Below, piece by piece: positions 36,601-51,100 of a stretch of DNA of 64,000 bases (position 1 is its first letter; the number at the start of each line of letters is the position of its first letter). Position numbers and translations under genes: made by a program. Where the stretch lies: assembly GCA_008694505.1 (NCBI GenBank), contig VZDJ01004378.1, positions 24,675,012 to 24,739,011 on the forward strand. The letters are read 5' to 3'. Source of the DNA: Cyanoderma ruficeps (taxonomy: Eukaryota > Chordata > Aves > Passeriformes > Timaliidae). A model generated the notes under the pieces. It was not told the origin of the DNA, ran no database searches, and saw nothing but the letters and a program-made list of their open reading frames with translations.

Positions 36601-39600
36601 TTCCCTGTACAAAAGGCTGCAGTTTGAACCAGGATTTCTTGTTGCCATTGAAATGTATTTCAGATAGCATAACCCAAATGTCAAAGAAAAACAGTTCCTG
36701 TATTTTTGTAACACAGTGTGAACCTGAAACATTAATGGTGTCTAAAGAAAAATCATGTTGCACTTCTGAAGGACCTCCCACACATATCTGTAAGTATTTT
36801 CTGTTATGAAAAAATGGCCATCTGAATCAGCCCAACAAACTTCTAAGTCAGAATTCAATTAATACCTCAAAAAATACTCTTGACAATAACAAATACATAC
36901 AGTTGTTTTGTTGCATCTTTAAAAAGAGTAACAAAGCACCGGGTAACTAGCTGTCCCATTGAACAGCTGGCTTTTACAGGAGATTACTTTCCAGGAGAAG
37001 TGTTAGGTAGCTAAAGATCTCTTTCAAAATTCCCCTGGGATTATTTCTATGGACTTAGAAAGCTATAAATGATTCTCCATCTCCTCACTCAGTGTTCGCA
37101 GCAGAGTTTAGAGTCAGAAGAAGTGGAAAAGACTTCCCTGAAACAAATGAGGACATATGCCACTCATTAAAGGATTGTACTAGGTAAGTCTTTATAGGCA
37201 AACATTGGGAAACTTGATGAATTCTAGCAAATAAGACAATATCAAAATACCAAATATATGTCTTTTTCTAATAACTAAGCTAGGAATCTACTATAAACGA
37301 TAGAACTACTTCAAAATAAAAGCAAATAAGCTGCTCTTCTTCTTCCCAACAATAAAGACTTTGAGACATGAACTGTAATCAAACCCATCTTATGTGTCAT
37401 ATGGCAGATTTTGATTAACTCAGCATAGAATCTCTTTCTACTACACAACATCTTGGGCTACTGATTCTCCTGTCAAAATCATGGACTGTGATACCCCAAG
37501 GTCATGACTGTTGCTCTGAGTGTGCTCTGGTGCAAAGTGGAATGTCTCAGAAAAAAACAAATTACATTCTTTAATTTTTTTTAATCTGAACTTGGAAAAA
37601 CTCCACTGCAGCAACAAAAACAGCTCCCAGCTGGAACCAAAATACACCTTTAGCCTCAAACATCAGTCTTCTAGCAGCCTGAATGACACATAACAATGTA
37701 AGGAACATAACTTCAATGAGGTAGAAATGAAACAAAGATGAGGTTAATCTCCAACAGAGGTGATTAAGAGAGAAATATTCTAAGTTCTTGCAGTGAGCAG
37801 AGAAATGCCACTCCACTGGCACCTTTCCTTCCTCCCTGCCTTTCTTCCTGAGTGAGTGAGTGATGTAAACCATTTTAATTCAAAAATTCTAATTAGCATA
37901 TTCTGTACAGCAGGTGCTCTTACAAAATCATAGGCATCTGAATTAAAGCTTAAAGGCCTTGGATTATCTTTTAACACCAGAATAGAAGACTTTAATCAGG
38001 TCTGCTATGTCTGGCACATACTGAGAGTTAATTAGGTTTAGCAGTAGTAATCATAATAGAAACGCTTGGATTTTTGGGGTCTGGGATTTTTTTTTTCTGT
38101 TTTACATCAGTAGCAAGACACAAGAAGAACTCAATTTATTCTTTCAAGGTGATTTCTGTGCTACCTTGGGGCTCTGAGAATTTATCTTCCTCTGGTGTGT
38201 TCTGGTGGCTAAATTCCAGACTGTGTTACTGTCCCTGACTCTGCCTTCCAGATAATTACTTAAATGCATGGCTGTATCAAATCTAGAACATGCTACCAGG
38301 TTGAAAACAAAACACAAGACATATGCTGCTATAAATTAACATGCAAAGCATTCATTTTGTTTCAGGGAAAGAAAATATTTAAGAAGTGGCACCTAAGAAA
38401 AGACATAGGTTTCTCCAACACTAATTCTTAGTTAACCCAAAAAACCCTTCTGTTCTAAGAAGCATGTTTTGTCTTTCTTTATTTATTGCCAGTTGATACA
38501 TGACCGAGTCCCAGAGACTTAAATCTTCTTAGTTTGAATAAGGATTGCAGAATTATTCCCTTAGCTTGCATGTGGTTGTCCTGAAAAATCATTAAAACTA
38601 TTGATTATCTGAGGTATTAACTTAGCTGCTTCACATTTCCGGTAAACTACTTTGCAATGTATTATAGGAAGCATTTAAGCTCAAGCCAAAGAACTTCATT
38701 TTCTTTCAGTTATTATCCTTCTGTATTGTAGAGTCACAACTTACCAACTTCCCTATGAAAAATTTATTTATGCTTCATCACAGTAGCATCAGAAGCAACC
38801 AGCCAAACAAAAACAACAAAGAAGAAAAAAGCATAGGGGCCGTGAAAAAATAATGCAGGGGGGTTGAGCAGAAGGAGTTAAGCTACTTCCACACTAAGAA
38901 CTGGCCTCCCAGAAGAGACATTGAGTACTTGCATGATTAGACCAATGAAAGTGATTTCTCTTTGGAATGAATTTATGACCCACTTTCAAATCCCTGAAGA
39001 AAACAGGGATTTAAAATGAGAAAGCTGAAAAGCCACAACAGCAGCAAAGCAAACGTCTGTTCTTTTTCTCAGTTTTATACTAGTGTCATGGCCCTGATGT
39101 TAAAAAAAACCTAACAGTGTGTCAGCACCGTGCTGGAGGCAAGGAAAGTTATCAATCAGTAATATGAAGGGGATTTAAGCAGCTTAATTGAGGGCAAAAT
39201 TCAATTGATTAATGGTTTGGGAAGTAGTCACTGACGTGGAGGTTTCAAGGAATTACAATCTGATTAAAATTCCATTTTAGAAATGAAGGGATATAGGATG
39301 CTAATCAGTTCTAAACCATAGATTATTAGTGCCAGCTATTTGAACCAGCTGGGACTATTGTGATAAAAACAAAACGTGACTCAATTTTTGTGAGGGGGGA
39401 TAATTTATTTATTTTGAGAACTGGAACACATCAGAGTAAACAACACCCATGCACTAAGCTTGCTGCTATCTGGCTGTCATTTCACACCAGAAAACCTAAT
39501 TGTCTTTTGGACAGCTTTGGTTAGAAAGGGAAAATCTGGATCTCTTCCTTCATCTACAGCACAACAAGTTTCTGTACATTCACAAGGCCAGCTCATGAGG

Positions 39601-39755
39601 CTCCAGAGTCCTCTGCAAAGCACTTCAGACTAGGGTGCTTTTGAAACAAATGCGGATTTAGAGACCCTGCCAGAAAAACAGGAGTCTGTAAGAATGTTTC
39701 TTCTAGACATGTTATGGTAGGATTAAATCAGTGTCTATAGTCCTAAAGGATTTCC

Positions 39756-39770
39756 TTTTTTTTTTTTTTT
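39756..39770. repeat. Poly(T) run
   Basis: Fifteen T residues. Confidence 0.9.
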
Positions 39771-40565
39771 CTCTCCTTCTTTTAGGATGAACATCTATTT
39801 GGGCTAGGAATTCAAAAACTCAAAGAAACCTTTCAGTAAAAGTAGCTGAGATCTGCCTCATCAGTCTTCTGTCCCCAGAAAGTGGCAATCTCATGGGATT
39901 GCTTGAGAAATAAAGATTTAAGACAGTATTTCTCATCAGTTCCTAAATTAAGTAGACCATGACTGCATTGCAGGATTTATATCATGATTTTAGTGGCTTC
40001 AAATTTGAGCATTTGCAAACCACATTTGTACTGTTTCTGGAATGCACTATCTTGTGCTTTGTGTGTTTTCTTTCAGCTCTGCTATTGACAGCATTGGTTT
40101 GCTCTGGCATGGCTTCTAGTTGTGAATACAAAGAGCTGTGACATTTCAAAAGATGTGTAAAGTCATACTCTTTTCACTGGAGCCAAACATCTGTTTTCAA
40201 TTAAAGTAGGGAGCACTGATCTTAATTTGGAGTTATTCTGGCAAATTAAGACAATTTCTAAAGATTTATCAAGACAATGTTTAAGTAAGGAGATTTGGTC
40301 TGGGTAAGAAACAGAGAATACATGAATAATTCCTAATTACCACATATCTGGTTGTCCAGATGAGAACGGTATTTGGCCCTGGGGAAAAAAAAAAATTCTA
40401 AACTATTTCTAAGTACATATCTACAGCATTAAACTAGACAAAAATATTCATCACTTATGTTTTTAAACTTGTTTTTAAAAACCCACTTCCCTGATCTTAA
40501 TGAACATAAGTTCATTCGGGGATGATATCATCGATACAAAGAGACAGTAAAAAGACCAAAGAAAT

Positions 40566-40590
40566 TAAAAATAAAAATAAAAATAAAAAT
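40566..40590. repeat. (AAAAT)n microsatellite
   Basis: Roughly four to five AAAAT units followed by A-rich sequence. Confidence 0.85.
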
Positions 40591-41216
40591 TAAAAAAAAC
40601 AACAAAGAAACAAAACAAAGCCCAAAAGAAACAAAAAGCCAAATGCATTCAGTGAAGACCCCTAGCATTCAGACTTCTATGGCCTAATTTAGGCAATTTT
40701 TCACTTCTGGAGATGACCTCATACTCTGAAACAGAAAATACCTGGGGCAAAATGAACATCTGGTAGACTTGAAAAGATTGCATTTTCCTCACAGGCTTGT
40801 TGTTTCCTGCCTAAAATAAAGAATGTGGAAAACATTCTAAATAGAGCTAACAAATCACTGGGAGAAGGTCAGCAGCTCTTCAGATGTGCCTAGCTTTGTA
40901 GCTTACCATTCCAGGTAAGGAACAGCCCTTTTATGTGAGAGACAAATTACATTCACCTTAATGCCACCAGAGAGCTTCTGAATGGACACTGCTCCTGCCT
41001 TCCATCCCTCCCTCTGTGACCCACTGATCGAGGCATGTTCCTGACCTAAAAGGCCTAATGGAAGGAAAAGTTCATGGTAGAGGTGCTTCAGTAGTTAGGG
41101 TGAAACTTGGGGCTTAGCAGACATTATTCAATGACACTAGATGGCAGAGCAGCTGTTTTGAATTTGTTAAAATGGAATCTTCCTGAGAGATTTGCTGTTA
41201 CTTTGTTTTATGTCAT

Positions 41217-41233
41217 CACAGTTTGAAACTGTG
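41217..41233. repeat. Perfect palindrome with central base
   Basis: CACAGTTT-G-AAACTGTG, 8-bp arms around one base. It lies 200 bp upstream of the TATA motif at 41433. Confidence 0.85.
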
Positions 41234-41432
41234 TTGTCTTAGATATCTACGCTGGCTTTTGTTTTTTAGGAGTTTCTTGGTTGGAGACTGAAGTCAAAAG
41301 AATAAGAGGATCAAAATAAGTTTTATCATCTAACCTAAGGGCAACAAAAGATTAAGAAAGGGGAACAGAAAGGACAGTCCATCAGCCTTTGGGCCACATC
41401 AGCTAAATCTCTGTTCCTTTGATAAAGGAGGA

Positions 41433-42036
41433 TATAAAAGTCTGGGGTCTGAGAGAAGTTGTCGAATTGTGGAACTAAAAGATTTTCAACAATTCTCTGA
41501 AAGAAATGTTCAGAGCTTTGATGTCAGAAGTTTGGGATAAGCAGAGTGCTGGTTCTGGGCTTCAAGAAATAGAGAATAATTCCTCTTGCTTCTGGGGCCT
41601 GATGGGGGCATGGACCCCCCAGCTCAATGGGACCCTTATCTCAGAGCTACTCACAAGGACTGCAGACCTTTCACCAGCAGCACCTCCCCACCACCAGAAC
41701 TGCCAGCAGGTTGGTTTTCACCATGTAGTTTTCACTGTGCAGGATAACTGCTCCTCACACAAATCCAAATCAAGCCTAAGACATTTGCTCACCGTAGCCT
41801 TTGGACATACTGCAGCTGTTTGAACCCTCCATATCCCAGAGAAGCACAATATGTGCTAACAAGACCAATTGCTCACCTGGAACTGCTTCACCTGCCAACA
41901 CGGAAGGTTTACAAGTGTCCTTGTAGGGATGAAATTGTTATTGACCCGCAATGAATTTCCAGGAACACCCACACTTCCTCTAAAATAATAAAATTCCTCT
42001 GAAAATATGGAAAACAAAATTATGGAGAGCAATAAA
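41433..42036 (+). other. TATA box, ORF and poly(A) signals in close order
   Basis: TATAAAAG at 41433-41440 is followed 65 bases later by an ATG at 41506. That ATG opens a 105-codon frame ending at 41823. AATAAA motifs follow at 41987-41992 and 42031-42036. The order would suit a compact intronless transcription unit or a retroviral LTR-like element. I could not find TG...CA ends with a target-site duplication. The 105-residue product (starting MFRALMSEVWDKQ, Pro/His-rich in the middle) resembles nothing I know and may not be translated. Confidence 0.25.
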
Positions 42037-42383
42037 ACCTGTCTTGCTACATCACTTTTCACTCAAGTCTCTGCTTATAAAGAAGGAAATGTACTGTACC
42101 CTTACTGCCATCAGACACAAGGCAGAAGCATTTGCAAGCGTAAATTTCAGAATTGCACCTTTATATCACAGAAGAGATAGAGATAAAATGTGAGCAAGAC
42201 AGCTTTTACAACAGTGTACCATGAGATGAGAGTTGTCAGGGCCTTCTTTCTGATGTTCTTGGGTCAGCCAGAGCATGAGTCAGAATGCAAAGAGAGCAGT
42301 TTACAGAGGACAATTGCTATCCTTTGACTCTTGTGTGTGATAAGTGCCATGACTCTTTCCTCTATCAAGTGTTGTTCCCAGCA

Positions 42384-42750
42384 GAGAATCACAGAACCAT
42401 GGAATGGTTTGGGTTGGAACCGACCTTAAAGATCACCTAGTTCCAATAGCCATGCTATGGACAGGAATGCCTTTCACTAGACCAAGCTGCTCAGGGCCCC
42501 ATCAAACCTGGCCTTGAACACTGCCAGGGATGGACCATCTCCAGCTTCTCTGGGCAATCTGTTCTAGCGTCTCACTGCCATCTGAGTTTAAAAAAAAAAA
42601 TTCTTAACATCTAATCTAATTCTCTCACATTTTAGTTTGGAGCCATTCCCCCTAGTGCTGTCACTATCTATCCATGTAGGAAGTTGCTCTTCCTCTTTTT
42701 TCATAAGCCCCCTTGAAGTCCTGGCAGGCTGCAGGGAGGTCTCCCTGGAG
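42384..42750 (-). mobile_element. CR1 LINE 3' fragment, minus orientation
   Basis: The plus strand begins AGAATCACAGAACCATGGAA and continues GGTTTGGGTTGGAACCGACC. This is the reversed CR1 3' end with its typical GGTTGGA block and the CTCAGGGCCCCATCAAACCTGG segment. It breaks off near 42750 in reverse-transcriptase-end/3'-UTR sequence. An A-run at 42591-42600 is internal. The copy is dead and 5'-truncated. Confidence 0.92.
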
Positions 42751-45700
42751 GTGTAGGATGTACCCTACTGCCAGAACAGACAGCAGACACACATCTGTAA
42801 ACACAGGCGGAAAGATCATTTTGCAACTCTGCAAAATGGACAAAGCCCACAAAGAGAGCTGAAAGAATGAATTAATAAATTCAAAGACATGCCAGCATAG
42901 GAGTTGCTATGGAAGCAGAAAGAAATATTTATAGATTGTTCTTGCATCACATATTCTCCCACACAGAAACTCCCATTCCCTCAAATTACCTTTGACGAGG
43001 AGTGAAAGAAGAGCATCTCTTCACCTCATCATCTATTCTGCCTGTTTCTGAGCTGGTAGTGAGACCATATTGGACTTACACAGCAATCTCTTAGGAATCT
43101 GACAGTTGGTAAAAGACAGAAATATGTATGTGTCTGCTATATAGAGAAGGCATGAAAATTTTTTATAATTTGAAATCCATGGTGACTTCTCTGCATTCCT
43201 GTAATGAGTGTTCATTTGTTTCTCTTTTTTGCAACTCCCAGAAGTGCAGCTTCCATAATATTAACTCAGATACACAGATCTGCTGTGCAAGAAACAGAAA
43301 AGGTGCCTTAGTTATGTTATATGCATTATGCAGAGGACATAAATAGGCCCATGTTTCTGCATAACTGGATGATTCCCTAGGGAGTAATTAGCATTTTGGC
43401 AGAGACACTTGCAACTGTTTCTGTTCTTCTCCCAGAGCAATTTGATGGGGAGAATCCTGGTTTTGGTTACTGAAGAACAATTTATTGTATAATATTTTAG
43501 TGTAGCTATGAGATATACTTTAAGGTAGGTAAGGTAGCAAACTTTGCTATTATCTGTTTGCCAGTGACCTTCTCCCTCATATTCTCTTGCCAGTTTTAAT
43601 GATAATTTTAAGAAATATGAACTAGAAAGAAAGAGAAGAGCTAAAGGATGGTCTTTCAGAAGCATTCCCCCAATCTTAAAAAAAACTATGATTTTAAATA
43701 TATGTATTATTAGGTTGTTACACCATAAAATTGATTCAAAGTAGCATTAAGGAAGACATTCTTTCGGGACCAGCAGATATATTACCCAGAGGAAAGGACT
43801 CCTACAGTATCTACAAGACAGTGGGCTGTGGAGCTGTACAAAGACCTACACAGTGTTGCCACACTGCAGATAAGAATCACTTTCACAGAGCCTCTGCAGC
43901 AAGTGGCAGGATGGCGGGGAGGGTGCCCGAGACGTCCGGTCCACACAAGTTCCTCTTTATAGTCATGCTAAGAAATGCTACGCCTCAGATAAACCTTCCC
44001 ACAGCAGACGTTTCTTCCTAAATCCAGAGCAGTGCTTTAAGAGGGTGTCACCAAGCCTCCCAGTGCAGCTGGGGGTAGACATTCTCAAAGCCTTAATGTT
44101 TGTTTCTACAATAGACTTCTTTAGCTGAAGAGGGGAGTAATGCTCCCCTCTTTGGCTAAATGTCATATGCTGTGCAACAAATGGGGGATCCCACACTTGC
44201 TCCTTTCACTCTGCAGCTCTACGTCATAACCAATCCTTTTTCCCTATCCCATGGGAGAAAAAGAAGATACTGAAACAGCACACAGGCGCCTGCAATTTCT
44301 GTGTTTCTTAAGAGCTTGGGAAGGCCCCTGACAGCCTTTCCATACTGACAGGAGTACTACCGCCCACTCTGCCAAAGGCAGTGAGATGCACCAGAACAGC
44401 AGGCTGCAAATGGAGGATTTGCTCCAGCAGCAAACAGGCAGAAGCTGAAAGGAAACTCCTGGAAAGGAGGAAGGAACTCTGTGATGAGGGGAAGTGAGGT
44501 TCAGAAAGAGTGCTGCTGATAGATGTCCAGTGAAACCAACCTCATCTATTCTGCTGTCAGGAGACTTCATTTGTTTATTTGTTTTGTGGCCTCATCCTCA
44601 TCATGTCAACCACTGTGCTTTATTAACAGAAGGAATTATCTTGCAGCTCTCAATAAATTACTGGCTGACATTATGTTTTGGCTGCTTTTGATTTGATATA
44701 AGGAGGGAGTTGCAGCAGAAATCACTGAAAGGAGTGCATATCGCCATCCATCACATGACAGGGTGATTAATGATACTACTGCTTTGACCTCTTCCAGTTA
44801 GCTCCAACCAGGAAATCAAAAAGCAGCTTCTCTCTGTAGCCCTGCTTGGACACACCTTCCCTAGAACTAACTTGATGCCTGAGGGGAATGACATCTGATG
44901 TGGTCTCCATCACTGGGAGGATGAGGACTGATGGGCCATACCCATCAAAAAGATGCAGCTGGGAGAAGAAGTCTATAAAGCTTTCCTCTGACATGGTAGG
45001 AAGAAGAAATGCTTAGAGAGCAGTAGTTTGAATCTGGTGCCCCTCATGCTTTACTACTCTGAAGCATGGTGTGCAGAGCTGGGGTTAAGATTTTTAAGTG
45101 CAAATTACTTTCAGTTTGAAAGCAGGGTTTTAAGTTACTCCATGCTGCCTCTCCAGGGATAATTTGCTGAAATATATGAGAACAGAAATTTATGGAAAAC
45201 TTTGTACAGCCTCTCCCTGCAGATTACTAACAATGTGTTCCTCTTTCACTTTTTGTGGGTCCTGTTTTTCAATGGGCTGTTTACTTAATGCCTCAAGTTC
45301 TAAGGTTTATACCTTCCCACACTGCTTTATGAATCTTAATCCTTATTTTCTCCTCCAATTGTGCATTCAAAACAGAGTTAGATTCCTTTTATGCAGCTCA
45401 GCAAAAGCCCATGGCACTGGCTTTGGACAGGGAGAGTTCCCACCAAGCTGAGCCATGTCTGAAGAAAATATCAAACAGACCATCTCCACTCAGGGAAGGT
45501 GGAAAGCATGAAATGCTGATGGACAAAACCAATTTTTTTGTAGCACCTTAAATATAATTTGAGACAGTTGCTGGTCCAAAATCAAGATGGGAATAAACAA
45601 GATGATTCTAGACTTGTTGGTAGGCCAGTGGGAGGAAGACAAGAAATGGAACAAAACTACAGCACACCATTCTTCAGCATGACAAAATTGAATTGATTGA

Positions 45701-48085
45701 TGGGAAAAACTGAGATCTGCAGCAGTGACACTGATCAGGAGAACCGATTTAACTAAGTAGTTTAGCAGTGACTGAGCATCCAACAAAAAAAAGGTTTTAT
45801 CAAAACCCTCAAAAATTTGCAGCAGGAAAGAACATCAGTGACTGCAGCAAGTGATGATATTTTATTCTGCAGAGACACCTGGGTTGGACAAGGGCCACTG
45901 GAGTTATTAATCAGGTGAGAAACCTAATCTACCTTCCTAGCCCATGAGAGCTGAGAACTCTGTAATACTGCCAAGGATAGTATTGCTGGGTAAAGTGTTT
46001 GGTCAAGTCAGAAAAAGGCTGCATTGTTCTAGAAACAAAGAGCGTGTTGTCCAGCTCTCCTACTGCAGTGCTCTGCTGCACCTTTCTCACAGCCATATCA
46101 TGGAAGTAAAAATGGATCCTGTCTGGGAGGTATTCGTCCTCAAAACAGCCCAGAAAAAAAGGAGAGAATCACCTTGAAACACAAGATATGTTTATTCCTA
46201 GGGCTGAGACCTTGCTTCCCTGGCAAGGTGCTTTTGCTGGCAAGAGGCAAGAAATCACTTCAGATAAGTAAAATAGGAAATGGGTTTGGATCCACTAACC
46301 ACATCACACCTGTTTAGTCAGTTCCTTGTGTGTTCTTCCCCTAATACATACAGGACAAAACTTAAAAAAACTGCCCTAAAGAAGCATAATGTGGATGAAG
46401 CCATGTGGTGCTACTGCATGCAGCTCTGCTGAAGGACGAGGCTGCAGTGATGTGGGAGGCACACTGGGCTCTGCCGGTGCTCCACTAGCACATACCTACA
46501 CAGGGACAACGTGCACTGCAGCAATAATGCCAAGAGGGGTAAGGCAGCAAACCAAGGACTCATCTTCCTCATTGTTGCATGGGCCAAATAAATGTACTTT
46601 TCTTACACTTTTTTCAACAATATTTTTCTTCACTGGGGCTTTCAATGTGGATAGAACTGATTGAGCGGCGATATGTATTTCACAAAGAATTTTAGCAGAC
46701 CAGGATCAGCTGTGCCAGTGAAGGCAGGGAGAAAAAAAAGGAGTTAGCAGGTAGAATATTAGAAATGTTAATTTTCTGGCTTAAAATTATTGCCATTTTT
46801 CCTTCTTGTTTTCTGCTAGCTCTCTTCCCAGTTGGCTTTGTGACAATTGCTTTTTCTGTTCACTTCATCAGTCACTGTGTAATAGATATTATGTCAAATA
46901 AAACTGTCTGTAGTGGGAGACACACACTCTTTGGTTTTTATTGTTGTGAGAAAGTTAGTGTCAGTAATCGTTCCTTTGCCAGTTTATCGACCTCACTGAT
47001 CCTTCCTTGACTGAAGCAAAAACTTTTGTTACAAACTTTCAATTCTATTCTCTCACCTTAGTATAGTGATGAAAAGGACTCCACAGTTGTTACAGACATT
47101 CAAAAGTAGCTCTCATTAAAGATACTGTTAGGCATTCTTAAGAGTAAGACAGTGATTAAAAAAACCTTTCCTTTGCCTTACAGGCTTAAAAAAAATTCTC
47201 TTCTTCATTAGTGCTAGAAATAGTTTCCTCCCCATCATAGATGATGGTCTTAATATTGGTTTGTTGCCTATTATAAGTATATTCTTAGTTAAGCCATGCC
47301 ATACATATATCTTATATAATGTCAAAGTGATAAATTAGACTTCTAGGACAAGATTCAAATGATCCTCACTAAGATGGCAGAATTGTTTAGGCATATTGAC
47401 CCTAAACAGCAGTTCTGAAAAGTCTTTGTGATGGCACTGGTTTACATCACTCATGTTTACAACTCATAGAGGAACTCAGTCTGAACTTTGGGGCTCTTAT
47501 AAAGTCCTTGGGTGCAGTCACACACACATGATGAGCCTGGCATTCAGTCTAGCATCTAGGCAAAACCTGTGACCCATGAGCACGTACGTGCTGCAGGGAC
47601 TTAAACCAGTGATCACAACATGGAGCGCCAGGACTATAGTTACTCTGAGAAACATTCAGCTTCAGATTAAGACCCTGAAATGTGGGTGCCTATTTATGTG
47701 TCAAAACTCCCATCACACTCATCAGTCATCTAGACAGGCAGGAGAGTGACACCCTGGGATGGATTGAGCTGCCCAGATGCTATTAGATGCTAGTCTGATG
47801 CTATTTTGGTTGTTGTGGGATATCCTTCCCAGCCTCTAGCTGCCACACCAGGAGTTGAGGATGGCCTATAAGTCATAGGTCATTTCTACCAGCCTTCTGC
47901 AGATATTCAGGTGCTCTAAGGATCCTAAATGGCTTTGTGTGGGCAATTGAATTGCGTCCCTAATGGCTGGTAAGCTGAATATCACTCTCAGCTTCAGTGA
48001 GACTGTGCTGATTAGATGTATCTTGACTGTAAAGGGACCATAGAGGCAGGTACTTTAATCTCAATCTGGAACTCACCACTTCATT

Positions 48086-48114
48086 AACAACAACAACAAC
48101 AACAACAACAACAA
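48086..48114. repeat. (AAC)n microsatellite
   Basis: About nine and a half perfect AAC/CAA units, long enough to be length-polymorphic. Confidence 0.95.
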
Positions 48115-51100
48115 GCTGATAGGAACATCCATTTGTACATAATTATAATTACTTATTGGTCAGTACAGTCATTCAGGGAACCAAGGACTTGATGTGAAGT
48201 TTTGTCTAAACCCAGGACTCAGACATCTGTACTTGCCTCTGCATTTTAAGAGTATATCTAGACCACTATGCTGTGTACTACCCAGAGGACAAAGATGACA
48301 TGTTCCTCCCTTCAGGATGAAGAGCCCTGTACAAATGTGGGGAAATAATAGAAAAGTGTAAAAAGAGGCACTTGTCTGTGAGATCTAGCAGCCACAGCTT
48401 ACGTCTAGGTAGGATCTGTCTTTTGGACTTCTCTGTCCCCAGGATCTGCTAATGTAAAAGACACAGAGAGGAACAAGGTCCATTTTCCAAAGCCATGTAG
48501 AAGGTTATATAGCCAAGACCCCGCCTCACTGATTAACTTATTGGGCCCAGGAATCCATCACTTAGTCACAGACTCATATGATGTTTTTAATCATGTGTCT
48601 GGTGTTAGGCAGAACTCCAGGGCCACATATCACAGGCCATTATATTTTACCTGTACCTAGGTCAATAATTTGGGCTTGATTAAAACTTGATCTTCCAGAA
48701 AAACATCCAGAGAACATAACTTATTGCTTCTCCTGGAAGAAGAACCTCTTTTGAAGGTTAACTTCATACTCATGGTTAAAAAATGTGCTCTCTTTTTAAG
48801 CTGAATTTGTTCAGCTCAAGATGAGCATCCATTCACGTTATGTTTCTATCTAGTAAGTTCAACAATATTATTCCAAACAATTTTTCCATGCCGGTTCTAG
48901 TAGTCAGTGATTCAGACATCTCTTATTCTCCTTTTTAGTAAACTTTGATTTGTCCTTCCTCATCCTCACTACAACTCAACCTTTCTAGCTCTGAATGGTT
49001 CCTTCACCCCCTTCCAGTATGGCTGGCTCATTTTTAAACTGGCATCAACTGACTTGCATCTGTTCTGATCAAGGGTATATGAAAAGGTTAAACACAATGG
49101 GTCTTTGATGCATCAAACATTGCCCAAAGGGTTGCACAGGTTGCTCATCTGGAACAACTTGTTTTTTTCTTTTGCCTCTCTGATACCCTTGTCCTTTCCC
49201 AGGAGTGGATACTTCTGAGCCTGTACCTAAGACAGAAAAGAGAAGAAAAGAAAGGAACAGAAGCCCTCTAGAATGGGAGGGTGATCCACATGACTCTTAA
49301 GGAAAGGAGAAACAAGGGCTGGTAGTGGTGGACTGACCTGTTGGAGTCCAGAAGAACTAGCAACAAAACCAAGAAAACAGCTTTGTTTCAGGGCTGATTA
49401 TAATTTTAAAAGCTGGTGGAAGTGAATGGTTTCTGCCTCCTTACTCCTCTGATTTTAAGCTAAAGAACAAACAAGTAGTATTACAGAGTGGAATTGCCAC
49501 GATCAACCCCCATGCTACGGCTGCTAACGGAGTTAGCTGATGAAGTGCATTGGATGTACTTGATGAGGTGGTAGGACAGGCTAGTGAAATTGTTGTTCAC
49601 TCAGGCATGTGAAGATTTTGACTATAATCACAGCTCTGACTGTTCTTCTGCTTCCAAAAGTAACTTAATCATAATGCATTTCAGTTTCCTCAATATCTTT
49701 CCCTCCCACATTTATCTACTTCTGTAAAACCAGGACTTAAAGTTATTATATCTTTTAATAAAGAACCTTGAACCCACTTGGAATCTCTAGGCATTACTTT
49801 TGTCTCTTTCTTATTCTCTCAGATCAGCAGTGACAATGGAATTAGGTGCAATGTTTCTGTCTAATTCCTGTGGATAAATATTTATCCTATATCCAGTTTT
49901 CCTCATGATCTCCCATCCAAGTATAGAACAGGCCTGTAATTCCCTACCCTCTGGCTACAAGTCTCTAGGAATAGCTCTAGTTAGTAAATCCTGTATTCAC
50001 CCTGACACCCAAAATGCCACCAGCATCTTTGATGTGATACTGTGGGGACAAAAATGGCAGGAATGTAAGAATCATTAGAGTGTAAGTTAAATGTTGTGCT
50101 TTCTAGAACAGCCACTTCATGCAGCTGCCAAAATAACTCTGCTGAAAAGCAGACCAGCATACCAATTTTCAGATTTTCAGATCTTACACTGTGCATACCA
50201 ATGCATTTGTAAAAAATTTTTCACTTCCACAACTGTATATACATGCAAAATCTGAATTTATTTCAAGAAAAGACAACTAAAGCTATCTTGTAAATAATTC
50301 AGTCATGTAACCCTGCAGGAAGGTTGCTGAGATTATAAAGGTTACTGATTTTAACTTTTGCCTGTATAAAATGGACTAAACATTTTGTGTTTTACACCAT
50401 GCACTATGAGCAAAGTTAATTTTCCTCAAGGAAAATTATATCAGACTTGAGTTTCATGCCTTACTATGTCTAAGTAAAACATCAGTTTCAAGTCTCATTA
50501 TGTCTACTAAAACTAACAGGGTTGGTTTTTCTAGATTCAAGTCACCAACTTGGTCTCACACCAACATCCAGAATCACATTTTGGAATGGGTCTTAAAGTT
50601 TTGCACCTCTCAATTTTTCATCATAAAAATACAGACAGTATTAATAGCTGCTAGCATTTCCAGCATCACACTTGACTTCTGGAAGGGGATCCCCTGCAAC
50701 ATTCCAGAATTGATCTGCCAGGGACAGCCGCCCTTGTAAGTGCCAATGGAGTTCCTGCAGGGAAGGGCTCACATCCAACATCCCATCTATCAAGCAGAAG
50801 GCAGATAGAATTAGCAGTAGGATAGAGAAGAGATGTCAGAAAACCTTGAAATCAGCATGGCATTCCATTGATGAAAGAGAAGGAAGATACAGAAAGAAAA
50901 AAATCAAGCAGTTCTTGGCTTGTATGTAAACAATAATTTTGTCATTTTACATGTTTTTATTTTTAAAATGTAATGAAGATTCAAAATTAGAGAAAAAATA
51001 TACATATTTAAATGTGTTCTTCTTTTACCCACTGAAGTAATTCTCTTCATTCCTTTTCAAGTCTTGCATGTTTGTATTTTTACACATCTATTTATGGGTA

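Larger units (their letters stand above)
33651..41216. other. Unassigned stretch
   Basis: Mostly AT-rich single-copy DNA. I found no repeat family I can name. Open frames that look protein-like on the minus strand (36554-36794, 35976-36233, 34593-34871) have some splice signals, but none good enough to annotate. Simple tracts: poly(T) at 39756-39770 and an AAAAT run at 40566-40590. Confidence 0.4.

Noticed and set aside
36554..36794. Minus-strand ORF with an acceptor at 36794/36795
   Set aside because: It looks protein-like, but the exon end is undecided and its phase does not fit any neighbouring candidate cleanly.
43731..44021. 96-codon plus-strand ORF with several CpGs
   Set aside because: No splice sites or homologue. 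Length is within chance expectation for the number of ORFs in the window.
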